14,061 nucleotides of DNA from Anaerolineales bacterium (GTDB lineage: Bacteria > Chloroflexota > Anaerolineae > Anaerolineales > Villigracilaceae). The translations under genes were made by a program, and so were the position numbers. The notes beneath the pieces were generated by a model. It was not told the origin of the DNA, made no database searches, and saw nothing but the letters and a program-made list of their open reading frames with translations. Of the stretch, positions 6,311-13,384 are shown piece by piece. Position 1 is the stretch's first letter; each line of letters starts with the position of its first letter. Location of the stretch: assembly GCA_017882065.1 (NCBI GenBank), contig JADGQD010000031.1, positions 1 through 14,061 of the forward strand, in the 5' to 3' direction.

Positions 6311-6519
6311 ACTTCTTGTATAAATACGTGAACTTTGAACGATCATCACACAAGGATTGATATCAATATGGGTTCACAGCGCAGCATCCCTTGCAGGCGC
6401 ACCACTGAAGAACGGGCATGTTCCCTAACCACGGTGGTCCTGTCCGTTGACCAAGTCTTTTAGTCACCCTGTACCATACTCATAAAATTCAAGGATTTTA
6501 GCTGATTCAATATCGGATT
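6311..6519. other. Intergenic region with palindrome and doubtful small ORF
   Basis: TATAAA at 6319-6324 could be a + strand -10. ATTGATATCAAT (6356-6367) is a perfect 12-bp palindrome ending directly at an ATG that opens a 31-codon frame (6368-6463), preceded by AAGGA at a long 11-nt spacing. The peptide has no recognisable feature, so I do not call it as a gene. An imperfect stem (around 6412-6452) followed by CTTTTAG could alternatively belong to a small RNA. Confidence 0.3.
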
Positions 6520-6551
6520 AAAAACTCCGAGTTCAAGAACCCGGAGTTTTT
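6520..6551 (-). terminator. Terminator of the Flp pilin gene
   Basis: AAAAACTCCG (6520-6529) pairs perfectly with CGGAGTTTTT (6542-6551), extended after one mismatch by GTT/AAC around a CAAG loop. It lies 31 nt after the pilin stop on the - strand and ends in five T; the other strand also ends in T, so it may be bidirectional. Confidence 0.85.
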
Positions 6552-6582
6552 CGCAATTATTCGATTGGGCGGGCAAGGCTAA

Positions 6583-6903
6583 TCAGGGGCAAAGATGAGC
6601 ACCATTTATCAGAACAATAACATCACCGCTTTCACCGCCTTGATGGCTATATTTTTCTCCTGGATGCGCAGCGCAAAGTTCAGAAGCAGTGTGATATACG
6701 GTTTGACTGGTGTGGGTGGGTACTGGGGTTACACTAACAACCCCACCACCGCCAACCCCGGGTAAATTGCTATTTATCTTGCTGAACACATTTCCGATGG
6801 TGGGACCGAGTATCAAGAGGACAGCAATGACCACGATGGAGACCAGGACTAAGATGAGGGCATATTCAACCAGTCCCTGGCCTTTTTCTGTAGTTCTATA
6901 CAT
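6583..6903 (-). CDS. Flp/Fap-type pilin with C-terminal extension
   Basis: A 106-residue prepilin. It begins MYRTTEKG-QGLVEYALIL: a short basic leader, Gly8 as the expected cleavage point, Glu at +5 and Tyr at +6 of the mature form, then a hydrophobic helix to about residue 33. This is the class of pilins processed by A24 peptidases, one of which is at 323-1084. Typical Flp pilins are about 50-70 residues; here a glycine run (51-54) and Thr/Pro-rich linker lead to a further 40 residues with two cysteines (Cys77, Cys105) that could pair outside the cell. I do not recognise the extension as a known domain. AGGAG lies 9 nt before ATG 6903. No Tad assembly genes are adjacent, so the gene is monocistronic with its own terminator. 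Confidence 0.85.
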   Translation of the reverse strand: MYRTTEKGQGLVEYALILVLVSIVVIAVLLILGPTIGNVFSKINSNLPGVGGGGVVSVTPVPTHTSQTVYHTASELCAAHPGEKYSHQGGESGDVIVLINGAHLCP

Positions 6904-6969
6904 ATGAGTTCACTCCTAATAATGAAACCGGAAAAATTAATATCAATAGTAATTATCATATAATAGAAT

Positions 6970-6996
6970 ATTATACCGTTTTTTGTATGAAGTCAA
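6970..6996 (-). promoter_or_regulatory. Candidate promoter of the Flp pilin gene
   Basis: On the - strand TTGACT (6996 to 6991) is followed after 15 nt by TATAAT (6975 to 6970). The spacing is short; shifting the -10 to TAATAT gives 17 nt. The leader would be about 60 nt and very AT-rich. Confidence 0.45.
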
Positions 6997-7003
6997 TTAT
7001 GTA

Positions 7004-7586
7004 TAGATTACATTTTTGTAAGTTACCGGGTCGATTTTTAAAACCTGAAGTTCTTCATCGTTGCGCAACTGAGAATGACATAGCCATACCACGCAGGCAG
7101 CCATCCCTGAAAGAGGGGCGTAGCCGTAACGGTGCGTGCGGGGTGGGGAGGTGGGTTTGAGAGAAGGGAATGAGCCCTCCGCTGAGCTCCGGTGGTGATA
7201 TGAGCATCGTCCAACCGGAGGGAGGTGAGCGCCAAGAATGGGAATTACAGGCAGGACGGTGTACTGTCTCTATAGGATGCTTACCCTTCACCTGCAGGTC
7301 ATGCGAGGGTACGATTGCGTCCAGCAGGTTCATGCTACCCGTCGGATCGTAATAATACCTGCGAGGTTCGCCAAGTTGCGGGGGTTTGTCAGGGTTGCAT
7401 TGTCCGATGGCTTCGATAATCCGTTCGTTCATGACCGCTTCTTTAGAATATATCAATATTTCGAAAAAGATGTGACACCTGATTACGCAGCAGGAAGGAC
7501 ATCTCAATTATAATTGCATTATAGTACTGGCATTTGTTCGTCCAAGATAAGTGATTGGAATTTTGCCATATGGATAGGAGAAATTC
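7004..7586. other. Long spacer with decayed ORF and repeat-like DNA
   Basis: Nearly 600 bp without a firm gene. The left part (7041-7260) looks repeat-like: read on the - strand 7080 to 7041 contains GTCATTCTCAGTTGCGCAAC, reminiscent of GTCATTCTGAG-type intergenic repeats I recall from Chloroflexota genomes, and CTCCGGT/ACCGGAG (7187-7193, 7214-7220) forms a 20-nt-loop hairpin. The right part holds a possible reading frame on the - strand (listed separately) and the palindrome CAATTATAATTG (7505-7516), which carries TATAAT on both strands. No convincing -35 accompanies either. Confidence 0.4.
7055..7432 (-). pseudogene. Possible small hypothetical ORF running into repeat DNA
   Basis: From ATG 7432 the - strand frame begins MNERIIEAIGQCNPDKPPQL and stays coding-like for roughly 50-60 residues (YYYDPTGSMNLLDAIVPSHD). 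After about 7260 the composition changes to Pro/Ser/Arg-rich shadow sequence in the repeat-like region, and the frame stops at 7055. There is only a weak AAAGAAG ribosome site. I do not recognise a family. The simplest reading is a small gene whose 3' end was lost or replaced by repeat DNA, but the frame may also be chance. Confidence 0.25.
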
Positions 7587-8819
7587 ATGAGTCTGAGTCA
7601 AGTCGCAAGTTCGATTCCCGCCTCGCCGACCATTGCGTTGAACGAGGAAGCTCGGCTCTTGCGCGAAAAAGGAGAGCCGGTTATTCATCTGGGCATCGGT
7701 GAACCAAAGAATAAGACCCCCATTACAGCCATCCTGAGTTCGGCGGCCAAGTTGGCCAGCGGGGACGTTAAATATGTGCCAACGGATGGGACGCCCTCCC
7801 TCAAGAAGGCTATTGTCCGTTATAGCGAAGAGAATTACGACCGGGTAGTTGCCCCGCAGAATATCATTGTCTCGGACGGAGCCAAGCAGTCGCTTTTTAA
7901 CATTCTCTTTACTTTATGTAATCCGCAAGATGAAGTTATTGTCATCGCTCCATACTGGGTGAGTTATCCGGAGATGATCAAGATGATAGGGGCCATCCCG
8001 GTCATCGTAACGCCCGAGGACGGTTCTTTTGTGCCGGGCTTCAACGAGATTGAACGGGTGGTTGGTTCTTATACCAAGGCTATCATTGTCAACAGCCCGA
8101 ATAATCCATCGGGGTTGATCTATCCTGAAGACTTGATCAGCAAAATCGTGGACTTATGCGAGCGCAAAGGCATCTACATGATTTGCGACGACATTTACCA
8201 CAAACTGGTTTTCGATGGCAAAGTGGCTGTGCCGGCCTGCAAATACACCCAGAAAGACGTGGAAAACTCGAAGGTCATCCTGGTAAATGGTGTAGCCAAA
8301 CTCTATGGCATGACAGGATTTCGCGTTGGCTGGGTTATAGCGCCGAAGAAATTGGTCGAAATCATGACCAACGTCCAGTCACAGACAACCACCTGCGTGT
8401 CGCCGGTGATGCAGGCCGCAGCCGAAGGCGCGTTGACCGGGATGCAGTCCATTGTCGAGTCACTGCGTCTATCCATCCAGAACAATCGCGATGTGCTGAT
8501 GCAGGAATTGCACTCGTTTACCGATGTGCAGTGCGTCAAGCCACAAGGCACGTTCTATGCACTGCCTGATTTCAAGGCCTATTGTCGCAACAGCGTCGCC
8601 AAGAATTCGGTTGAACTCTGCCAGTTCCTTCTCAAGAAGGCACTGGTGGTAACTGTACCGGGCAAGGAATTTGGCATGGAAGGCCATCTGCGCCTGAGTT
8701 ATGCCGGGACGGTCAAGGAGCTAATCGAAGGTATCGAGCGTATGAAGTGGGCGCTCGACCCGAATGCCCCCAGCGAAATTTACATCGGCGATCGGAAACT
8801 GGTGAGGGACTGGCTATAG
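7587..8819 (+). CDS. Class I PLP aminotransferase, aspartate aminotransferase-like
   Basis: A 410-residue fold-type I enzyme. Visible motifs: SPTIALNEEARLLREKG at the start (13-29), NSPNNPSG (169-176) with the Asn that contacts PLP, DDIY (201-204) with the Asp that pairs with the pyridine nitrogen, the Schiff-base Lys238 in NGVAKLYGMTGFRVGW, and the substrate-carboxylate Arg369 in LRLSYAG. The layout resembles the aspartate/prephenate aminotransferase subgroup, but the exact substrate cannot be fixed from sequence. Where most homologues have SxSKTY around the lysine this protein reads GVAKLY. TAGGAG lies six bases before ATG 7587. pckA follows after 54 nt on the same strand; an aspartate transaminase would supply its substrate oxaloacetate. 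Confidence 0.88.
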   Translation: MSLSQVASSIPASPTIALNEEARLLREKGEPVIHLGIGEPKNKTPITAILSSAAKLASGDVKYVPTDGTPSLKKAIVRYSEENYDRVVAPQNIIVSDGAKQSLFNILFTLCNPQDEVIVIAPYWVSYPEMIKMIGAIPVIVTPEDGSFVPGFNEIERVVGSYTKAIIVNSPNNPSGLIYPEDLISKIVDLCERKGIYMICDDIYHKLVFDGKVAVPACKYTQKDVENSKVILVNGVAKLYGMTGFRVGWVIAPKKLVEIMTNVQSQTTTCVSPVMQAAAEGALTGMQSIVESLRLSIQNNRDVLMQELHSFTDVQCVKPQGTFYALPDFKAYCRNSVAKNSVELCQFLLKKALVVTVPGKEFGMEGHLRLSYAGTVKELIEGIERMKWALDPNAPSEIYIGDRKLVRDWL

Positions 8820-8835
8820 AACTTAACCCGCGGTT

Positions 8836-8853
8836 CCTTCCTTACAGGGAAGG
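8836..8853 (+). other. Stem-loop between aminotransferase and pckA
   Basis: CCTTCC (8836-8841) pairs with GGAAGG (8848-8853) around a 6-nt loop, extendable by G-U pairs. It lacks a T tract and lies just before the pckA ribosome site (GGAG, 8862-8865), so it may stabilise the downstream message or be a short repeat. Confidence 0.4.
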
Positions 8854-8873
8854 GGAGTGATGGAGAGTGAGTA

Positions 8874-10517
8874 ATGAATAATATTTTGAATATTAAAACT
8901 CCCGCCGAAGGACAGGCCGCGGCCATCCGTGCCGACTACGGTTTGGAGTATCTCGGATTGAGCAACCTGCACAAAGTTTACTGGAATCTGCCAACCGAAG
9001 CCTTGTACGAAGAAGTGATTTTTCGCGGCGAGGCCAGTATCTCGCATCAAGGACCAATCGTGGTTAACACCGGCAAGCACACTGCCCGGGCAGCCAGCGA
9101 CAAGTTCGTGGTCCGCGAGGCCACAACCGAGGAATATATATGGTGGGGTCAATATAATCGGCCGTTCAGTCCGGAGCAGTTTGACGAACTGTTCGCCCGT
9201 CTCCAGGGCTATTTGCAGGGGCGCGATATCTTCGTCCAGGATTGCTATGGCGGCGCAGACCCCGATTACCGCTTGCCGGTACGTGTTATTACTGAGGCAG
9301 CCTGGCACAGCCTTTTTGCTCGCAACATGTTCATAAAACCGGAGACAATGGAAGAGTACCGCCGATTTGCGCCGGAATTTACTGTCATTTCGGTTCCTGG
9401 CTTCAAAGCTTTTCCGCAGATTGACCAGACTCCCACCGAAACCTTCATCGTGCTCAACTTCGCCCAGAAGCTATGCATCATCGGCAACACTGGCTATGGC
9501 GGCGAGATCAAGAAATCGGTCTTCACCCTGTTGAACTACCTGTTGCCATTGCGGGATGGCGTGATGACCATGCACTGCTCAGCCAATGTGGGCAAAGATG
9601 GCGATGTGGCACTTTTCTTCGGCCTTTCAGGGACGGGGAAAACGACCCTTTCCGCGGACCCGAACCGGGGTCTGATTGGCGATGACGAACACGGCTGGTC
9701 TGACACTGGTGTGTTCAATTTTGAGGACGGCTGTTATGCCAAGGTAATCGAACTCTCACCGACTGCCGAACCGCAGATTTATGCCTGCACTCAGCGCTTC
9801 GGGACGGTGCTCGAAAATGTCGTTTATGACCCGGTGACCCGTTCCATCGACCTGGATGATTCTTCTTTTACCGAGAATACGCGCGCTGCTTATCCGCTGA
9901 CCTTTATCGAGAACGCCATCCCCGAAAAGCGCGGCGGGCATCCCAAAAACATTATTTTCCTGACGTGTGACGCCTCTGGTGTAATGCCCCCGATTGCGCG
10001 CCTGACCGTCGAACAGGCCATGTACCATTTTATCTCCGGCTACACCTCCAAGATCGCCGGCACGGAAGTCGGCTTACGAGATGAACCGGAAATCACCTTC
10101 AGCGCCTGCTTTGGGGGTCCGTTCATGGTTCACAAACCGGCTTACTATGCCGAACTCCTGCGTCGCAAGATTGAACGTTATGGAGTCAAATGCTGGCTGG
10201 TTAATACCGGCTGGGTGGGCGGACCGTATGGCATTGGCAAACGCATCAGCATCCGCCACACTCGCAACTTGCTCACTGCTGTCCTGAACGGTGCACTGGA
10301 AAAAGTGGAATTCTATACAGATCCGGTGTTCGGCTTTGAAGTTCCGAAAACTTGCCCGGAAGTACCCGAAGATGTAATGTACCCCTCCCGTTCCTGGCAG
10401 AAAGAGACCGAATACTGGAAGAAGTACAAGCAACTGGCATCCCGTTTTATTGATAATATGAAGAAGTTTGAAACAGACACGCCGAAGGAAGTGATTGCGG
10501 CGGGACCGAAAATCTGA
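8874..10517 (+). CDS. pckA: Phosphoenolpyruvate carboxykinase (ATP)
   Basis: Converts oxaloacetate and ATP to PEP, CO2 and ADP, the entry step of gluconeogenesis; reversible in anaerobes. The 547-residue length fits the ATP-dependent family. Motifs: GEIKKS (210-215) with a metal-binding Lys, HCSAN (234-238) with the metal-binding His, P-loop GLSGTGKTT (250-258), IGDDEHGW (268-275) with metal and base-contacting acidic residues, and FSACFGGPF (409-417). The oxaloacetate-binding segment reads TGKHTARAASDKF (66-78) where the common form is TGxxTGRSPKDKF: the Arg (Arg72) is kept but Gly and Ser-Pro-Lys are replaced. GGAG lies 8 nt before ATG 8874. It probably shares a transcript with the preceding aminotransferase and ends at a good terminator. 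Confidence 0.96.
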   Translation: MNNILNIKTPAEGQAAAIRADYGLEYLGLSNLHKVYWNLPTEALYEEVIFRGEASISHQGPIVVNTGKHTARAASDKFVVREATTEEYIWWGQYNRPFSPEQFDELFARLQGYLQGRDIFVQDCYGGADPDYRLPVRVITEAAWHSLFARNMFIKPETMEEYRRFAPEFTVISVPGFKAFPQIDQTPTETFIVLNFAQKLCIIGNTGYGGEIKKSVFTLLNYLLPLRDGVMTMHCSANVGKDGDVALFFGLSGTGKTTLSADPNRGLIGDDEHGWSDTGVFNFEDGCYAKVIELSPTAEPQIYACTQRFGTVLENVVYDPVTRSIDLDDSSFTENTRAAYPLTFIENAIPEKRGGHPKNIIFLTCDASGVMPPIARLTVEQAMYHFISGYTSKIAGTEVGLRDEPEITFSACFGGPFMVHKPAYYAELLRRKIERYGVKCWLVNTGWVGGPYGIGKRISIRHTRNLLTAVLNGALEKVEFYTDPVFGFEVPKTCPEVPEDVMYPSRSWQKETEYWKKYKQLASRFIDNMKKFETDTPKEVIAAGPKI

Positions 10518-10524
10518 ACGGATT

Positions 10525-10557
10525 AACCCCCATCTCATCTGAAAAGGTGGGGGTTTT
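10525..10557 (+). terminator. pckA terminator
   Basis: AACCCCCATCT (10525-10535) pairs with AGGTGGGGGTT (10545-10555), one G-U pair, 9-nt loop, followed by TTTTATT. It begins 8 nt after the pckA stop. Confidence 0.9.
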
Positions 10558-10603
10558 ATTCTGGAAAAATGACCTGGTCGTTTCAGACTCTGGTCCTGCT
10601 GGA

Positions 10604-10732
10604 TTAAAGTGCCCGGTCCAGCATCAGGCCAAGGACGGCAATCACCAACCCGATGTGCAGGAGTAATATACACTCCCTTACCCAGCCAGCCGGGAAAAAT
10701 TGTAAAACGAAATTTGCAGTAATCAGGAACAT
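10604..10732 (-). CDS. Possible 42-residue membrane peptide downstream of hflX
   Basis: From ATG 10732 to TAA 10604 the - strand encodes a very hydrophobic peptide: MFLITANFVLQFFPAGW, a short polar turn (VREC), then ILLLHIGLVIAVLGLML and a charged end (DRAL). This suggests two membrane helices. The frame is open further upstream to about 10780, directly after the hflX stop, with no other ATG, GTG or TTG, so either this ATG or a non-standard CTG is used; AGGG abuts the ATG too closely for a normal ribosome site. I recognise no family. It lies on the same strand as hflX, 61 nt after it, and may be co-transcribed. It may equally be chance or the remnant of a longer gene. Confidence 0.35.
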   Translation of the reverse strand: MFLITANFVLQFFPAGWVRECILLLHIGLVIAVLGLMLDRAL

Positions 10733-10793
10733 CCCTAGGAGCGGCAGGAGTCCTTTGCGCGGGGCGAGGAAAGCGGAGGGTTAATCAATCTTT

Positions 10794-12158
10794 TTATTCA
10801 GCCACTGGAACATCACCTTCCTCCTTTTCTTTCCCGCCCGGCTTTACCTGCCAGGGTTTGAACTGGGCCACAAGCCGTCCTGGTATGCGTCCCTGCATCA
10901 GCACACCTTTCCGTCCGTGTTCCAGGCGTTCAACCTGACCGAATTCGTGGAAAAGCGAGATAAGTTGTCCCTGCTGATAGGGCAGACGGACCAGAATGGG
11001 GGTAAAGGTTTCGAACAGCGTACTGCGGAGCATGCCGAGCAGGTCACCGATCCCTTCACCGCTGCGGGCGGAAATGGCGACAGCCTGCGGGAAATGCTCC
11101 ACCGCACTGCGGGCGGCTGCCGGGTCCGATAAGCGGTCTATCTTGTTCAGGACCGTGATGACCGGAACGTGTTCCGCTTCGATTTTCTCCAGCGTCTCGT
11201 GGACAGCTTCGGCCTGGTTCATGGCGTTCGGGTGCGAAATATCCACCACATGCAATAGCAAGTCTGCTTCTGCAATTTCCTCCAATGTGGCGCGGAAGGC
11301 GGCCACCAGCGTGGTGGGGAGTTTTTGGATGAAGCCGACGGTATCGGTAAATAGCGCCTGATAACCGCCAGAAAGTTCGACATGGCGGGTAGTCGGATCA
11401 AGCGTGGCAAACAACTGGTCGGCTACGTAAATATCCGATTTTGCCAACCTGTTGAGCAGAGTGGATTTCCCGGCGTTGGTGTAGCCGACGAGTACCACGG
11501 CCGGGATACGGCTGCGTTTGCGTTGGACGCGGTGGAGCTTGCGGCGGGCGCGCACTTTTTCAAGCTCATCCTTGAGATGGGCGATCTCATGCCGAACGGC
11601 GCGCCGGTCCACTTCCAACTGGGTTTCACCGGGACCGCGCAGACCCACACCGCCTACTGAGCCGGAACGTCCGGCGCCGCCGCCTGCCTGCCGGGCCAGG
11701 TGCGTCCACTGGCCGGTCAAGCGCGGCAGAAAATACTCGGACTGTGCCAGTTTGACCTGCAACTGGCCCTCGCTGGTATGAGCGTGCTGGGCGAAAATAT
11801 CCAGAATGACCGCTGTCCGGTCGAGGATGCGCACGTTTTCGCCGATGTGCTTTTCGAGCTCGCGCTGATGACGCGGAGAGAGTTCGTTGTCGAAGACAAT
11901 CACTTGGGCCAGGGAATCCTCGGCCAAGGCCTTGAGCTCCTCCACCTTCCCGGAACCGATAAATGTCTCCGGGTTGGGACGGTCCATTTTCTGGGTCAGT
12001 TCACCAACTACTTCCAGCCCGGCGGTATCGCATAACAGGGAAAGTTCAGTGAGAGAATCTTCGAGCGTCAGAAGATGATCCTGCCCGTACACTTCCACGC
12101 CAACCAGAAAGGCGCGTTCACGCGGAGGGGTGGTCGGTGTGGAGTTTTTCTTTGGCAT
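10794..12158 (-). CDS. hflX: Ribosome-associated GTPase HflX
   Basis: A 454-residue protein. HflX binds the 50S subunit and splits stalled or stressed ribosomes using GTP/ATP. The N-terminal nucleotide-binding domain includes TFIGSGKVEEL (65-75) and the coiled stretch around 185-215; the typical HflX signature GGVGLRGPGETQLEVDRR (169-186) is intact. The GTPase domain carries G1 GYTNAGKS (225-232), G3 DTVGF (272-276), G4 NKID (338-341) and G5 SA (363-364). A Lys/Glu-rich tail ends the protein. ATG 12158 is preceded by AAGGAG at six bases. It stands apart from its neighbours, with a 338-bp spacer upstream. The hfq or lexA neighbours seen in other phyla are absent. Confidence 0.96.
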   Translation of the reverse strand: MPKKNSTPTTPPRERAFLVGVEVYGQDHLLTLEDSLTELSLLCDTAGLEVVGELTQKMDRPNPETFIGSGKVEELKALAEDSLAQVIVFDNELSPRHQRELEKHIGENVRILDRTAVILDIFAQHAHTSEGQLQVKLAQSEYFLPRLTGQWTHLARQAGGGAGRSGSVGGVGLRGPGETQLEVDRRAVRHEIAHLKDELEKVRARRKLHRVQRKRSRIPAVVLVGYTNAGKSTLLNRLAKSDIYVADQLFATLDPTTRHVELSGGYQALFTDTVGFIQKLPTTLVAAFRATLEEIAEADLLLHVVDISHPNAMNQAEAVHETLEKIEAEHVPVITVLNKIDRLSDPAAARSAVEHFPQAVAISARSGEGIGDLLGMLRSTLFETFTPILVRLPYQQGQLISLFHEFGQVERLEHGRKGVLMQGRIPGRLVAQFKPWQVKPGGKEKEEGDVPVAE

Positions 12159-12496
12159 TTACTGCTCCTTCCAAAAATTTCTGAATTGAAGCGGCTAAAA
12201 AAAACGACTATTTAGGTACAAGTATTTACGTGGTAGTCCCGGTTCCAGTACGGGACGCAGTACTCTGTAGCAAGCTCCGTTCGTTGGAAGGTTGGTCACA
12301 ATTTTAACCGCAAAGCGACAGAGAACGCGGACGACTTTGAATCTCTCTCGCGGACTTTTCTCTTTGCTGCGCAGGTTTCAATTGTGAATTATTGATCGGT
12401 TTTGGTTTCAACACCAAACAACTTCGCGAATTTGGGGTCTGGCGGTTCGGTGCGAATAGGCAGCAAATGGGAAAGGCTGGTTGTAATTTTGACAAT
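12159..12496. other. Spacer between the M28 gene and hflX
   Basis: Contains the AT-rich hflX leader, a stem-loop GTCCCG-(9 nt)-CGGGAC at 12236-12256, and an imperfect palindrome at 12307-12376. No clear hflX promoter is visible. From 12496 down to 12389 the M28 frame stays open beyond its TAG, described under findings. Confidence 0.5.
12307..12376. repeat. Imperfect palindromic intergenic repeat
   Basis: The left arm starts ACCGCAAAGCGACAGAGAAC and the right arm ends TTTTCTCTTTGCTGCGCAGGT-like, so AGAGAA/TTCTCT and CGCAAAG/CTTTGCTGCG can pair imperfectly. The wording resembles the ACCGCAGAGACACAGAGAAC class of hairpin repeats I recall as common between genes in environmental bacteria; only one copy is seen here. 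Confidence 0.4.
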
Positions 12497-13384
12497 CTAT
12501 TTTTGCGATTCAATCCATGCCCACATCGTCTCGCCCACGGCTTGCAGGCTTTTTGCAGAGACCTTATCCGCAGTGTCGGCAGAAGTATGCCAGTAGGGGT
12601 AATCAAAATCAATAATATCTACTGCCGGGATGCCTGCCTCCAGAAACGGGGTGTGATCATCAATCATATCGTATTTTGGAGTAGCAATGAAAAAATTCTC
12701 ATACCCCAACGCGGCGGCCTGCGCCCATATTTCCGCCGTTAGTGCTGCGTCCGAATTACGTTCGATGAAAAGATTCAAATCTGCGTCACCGACCATATCC
12801 ACAATGATGACAGCTTGCGGTTTTTCCGTCAGTGCGGCTACAAATGCCCGCGAACCCATGATCCATTGCCGGTTATCCAGCCCGCCATTATCTTCAGCGT
12901 CAAAAAAGACCAGCCAGACCGGGACACTGTCAGATGGGAGCGTACGAGCCAGTTCCAGCAGAACGGACACGCCCGAAGCCCCATCGTTGGCCCCAGGCAC
13001 CGGACTGCTGCGTCCCGGCCCTGGGTCCTGGTCTGCCAGGAGACGGCTATCATAGTGCGCTCCGACGACGATGCGCGGGGTGACCTCCGAGCGGGATGCG
13101 GTAATGTTTTGAACAGAAAATCCATCCCATTCAGTTGTCTGAATTTGAACTTTCCAGCCAGCCTTTTCCAATTCCTGCTGGATATAGGCGACGGTCCTAG
13201 CGTGGGCAAAGCTCCCCGGCGTGCGCGCACCGAGAGTTACCTGGGCAAGCACATCCTGATATGCCCGTTGACCGTCAAAGTGGGTGGCAGGCTGGAGCGA
13301 ATTGTAGACCAGCCAGCCCGAAAGTCCGATTAGAAGTATTCCCAAGCATGAAAAGATAAAAATCTTCAATCTTCGTGTAGTCAT
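12497..13384 (-). CDS. Membrane-anchored M28-family metalloprotein, glutaminyl-cyclase-like
   Basis: A 295-residue protein with an N-terminal anchor or uncleaved signal (hydrophobic residues 7-27 after a basic start), placing the rest outside the membrane. The M28 zinc-enzyme elements follow: His110 and Asp112 in GAHYDS, Asp134 in PGANDGASG, Glu164-Asp165 in FFDAEDNG, Asp196 in VDMVGD and His266 in YWHTSAD. Together FFDAED...GSRAF and DDHTPFLEAGIP...YWHT resemble glutaminyl-peptide cyclotransferases as much as M28 aminopeptidases, so activity may be N-terminal pyroglutamate formation or amino-peptide cleavage. Its ATG overlaps the stop of trmFO (TAATG), implying translational coupling. The stop is TAG at 12499-12497; the same frame remains open for 35 more codons. 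Confidence 0.85.
   Translation of the reverse strand: MTTRRLKIFIFSCLGILLIGLSGWLVYNSLQPATHFDGQRAYQDVLAQVTLGARTPGSFAHARTVAYIQQELEKAGWKVQIQTTEWDGFSVQNITASRSEVTPRIVVGAHYDSRLLADQDPGPGRSSPVPGANDGASGVSVLLELARTLPSDSVPVWLVFFDAEDNGGLDNRQWIMGSRAFVAALTEKPQAVIIVDMVGDADLNLFIERNSDAALTAEIWAQAAALGYENFFIATPKYDMIDDHTPFLEAGIPAVDIIDFDYPYWHTSADTADKVSAKSLQAVGETMWAWIESQK

Noticed and set aside
7605..7632. tRNA 3'-end-like sequence: TTCGATT loop, CCCGC, 7-nt acceptor strand CTCGCCG, A, then CCA.
   Set aside because: The geometry is exact, but the T-stem 5' side (GCAAG) has two mismatches, no matching 5' half lies upstream, and the bases encode the conserved SPTIALNE start of the aminotransferase. Coincidence within coding sequence is the better reading.
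12392..12742. Open frame on the + strand opposite the M28 gene end.
   Set aside because: No ribosome site or motif; shadow of the M28 coding region.
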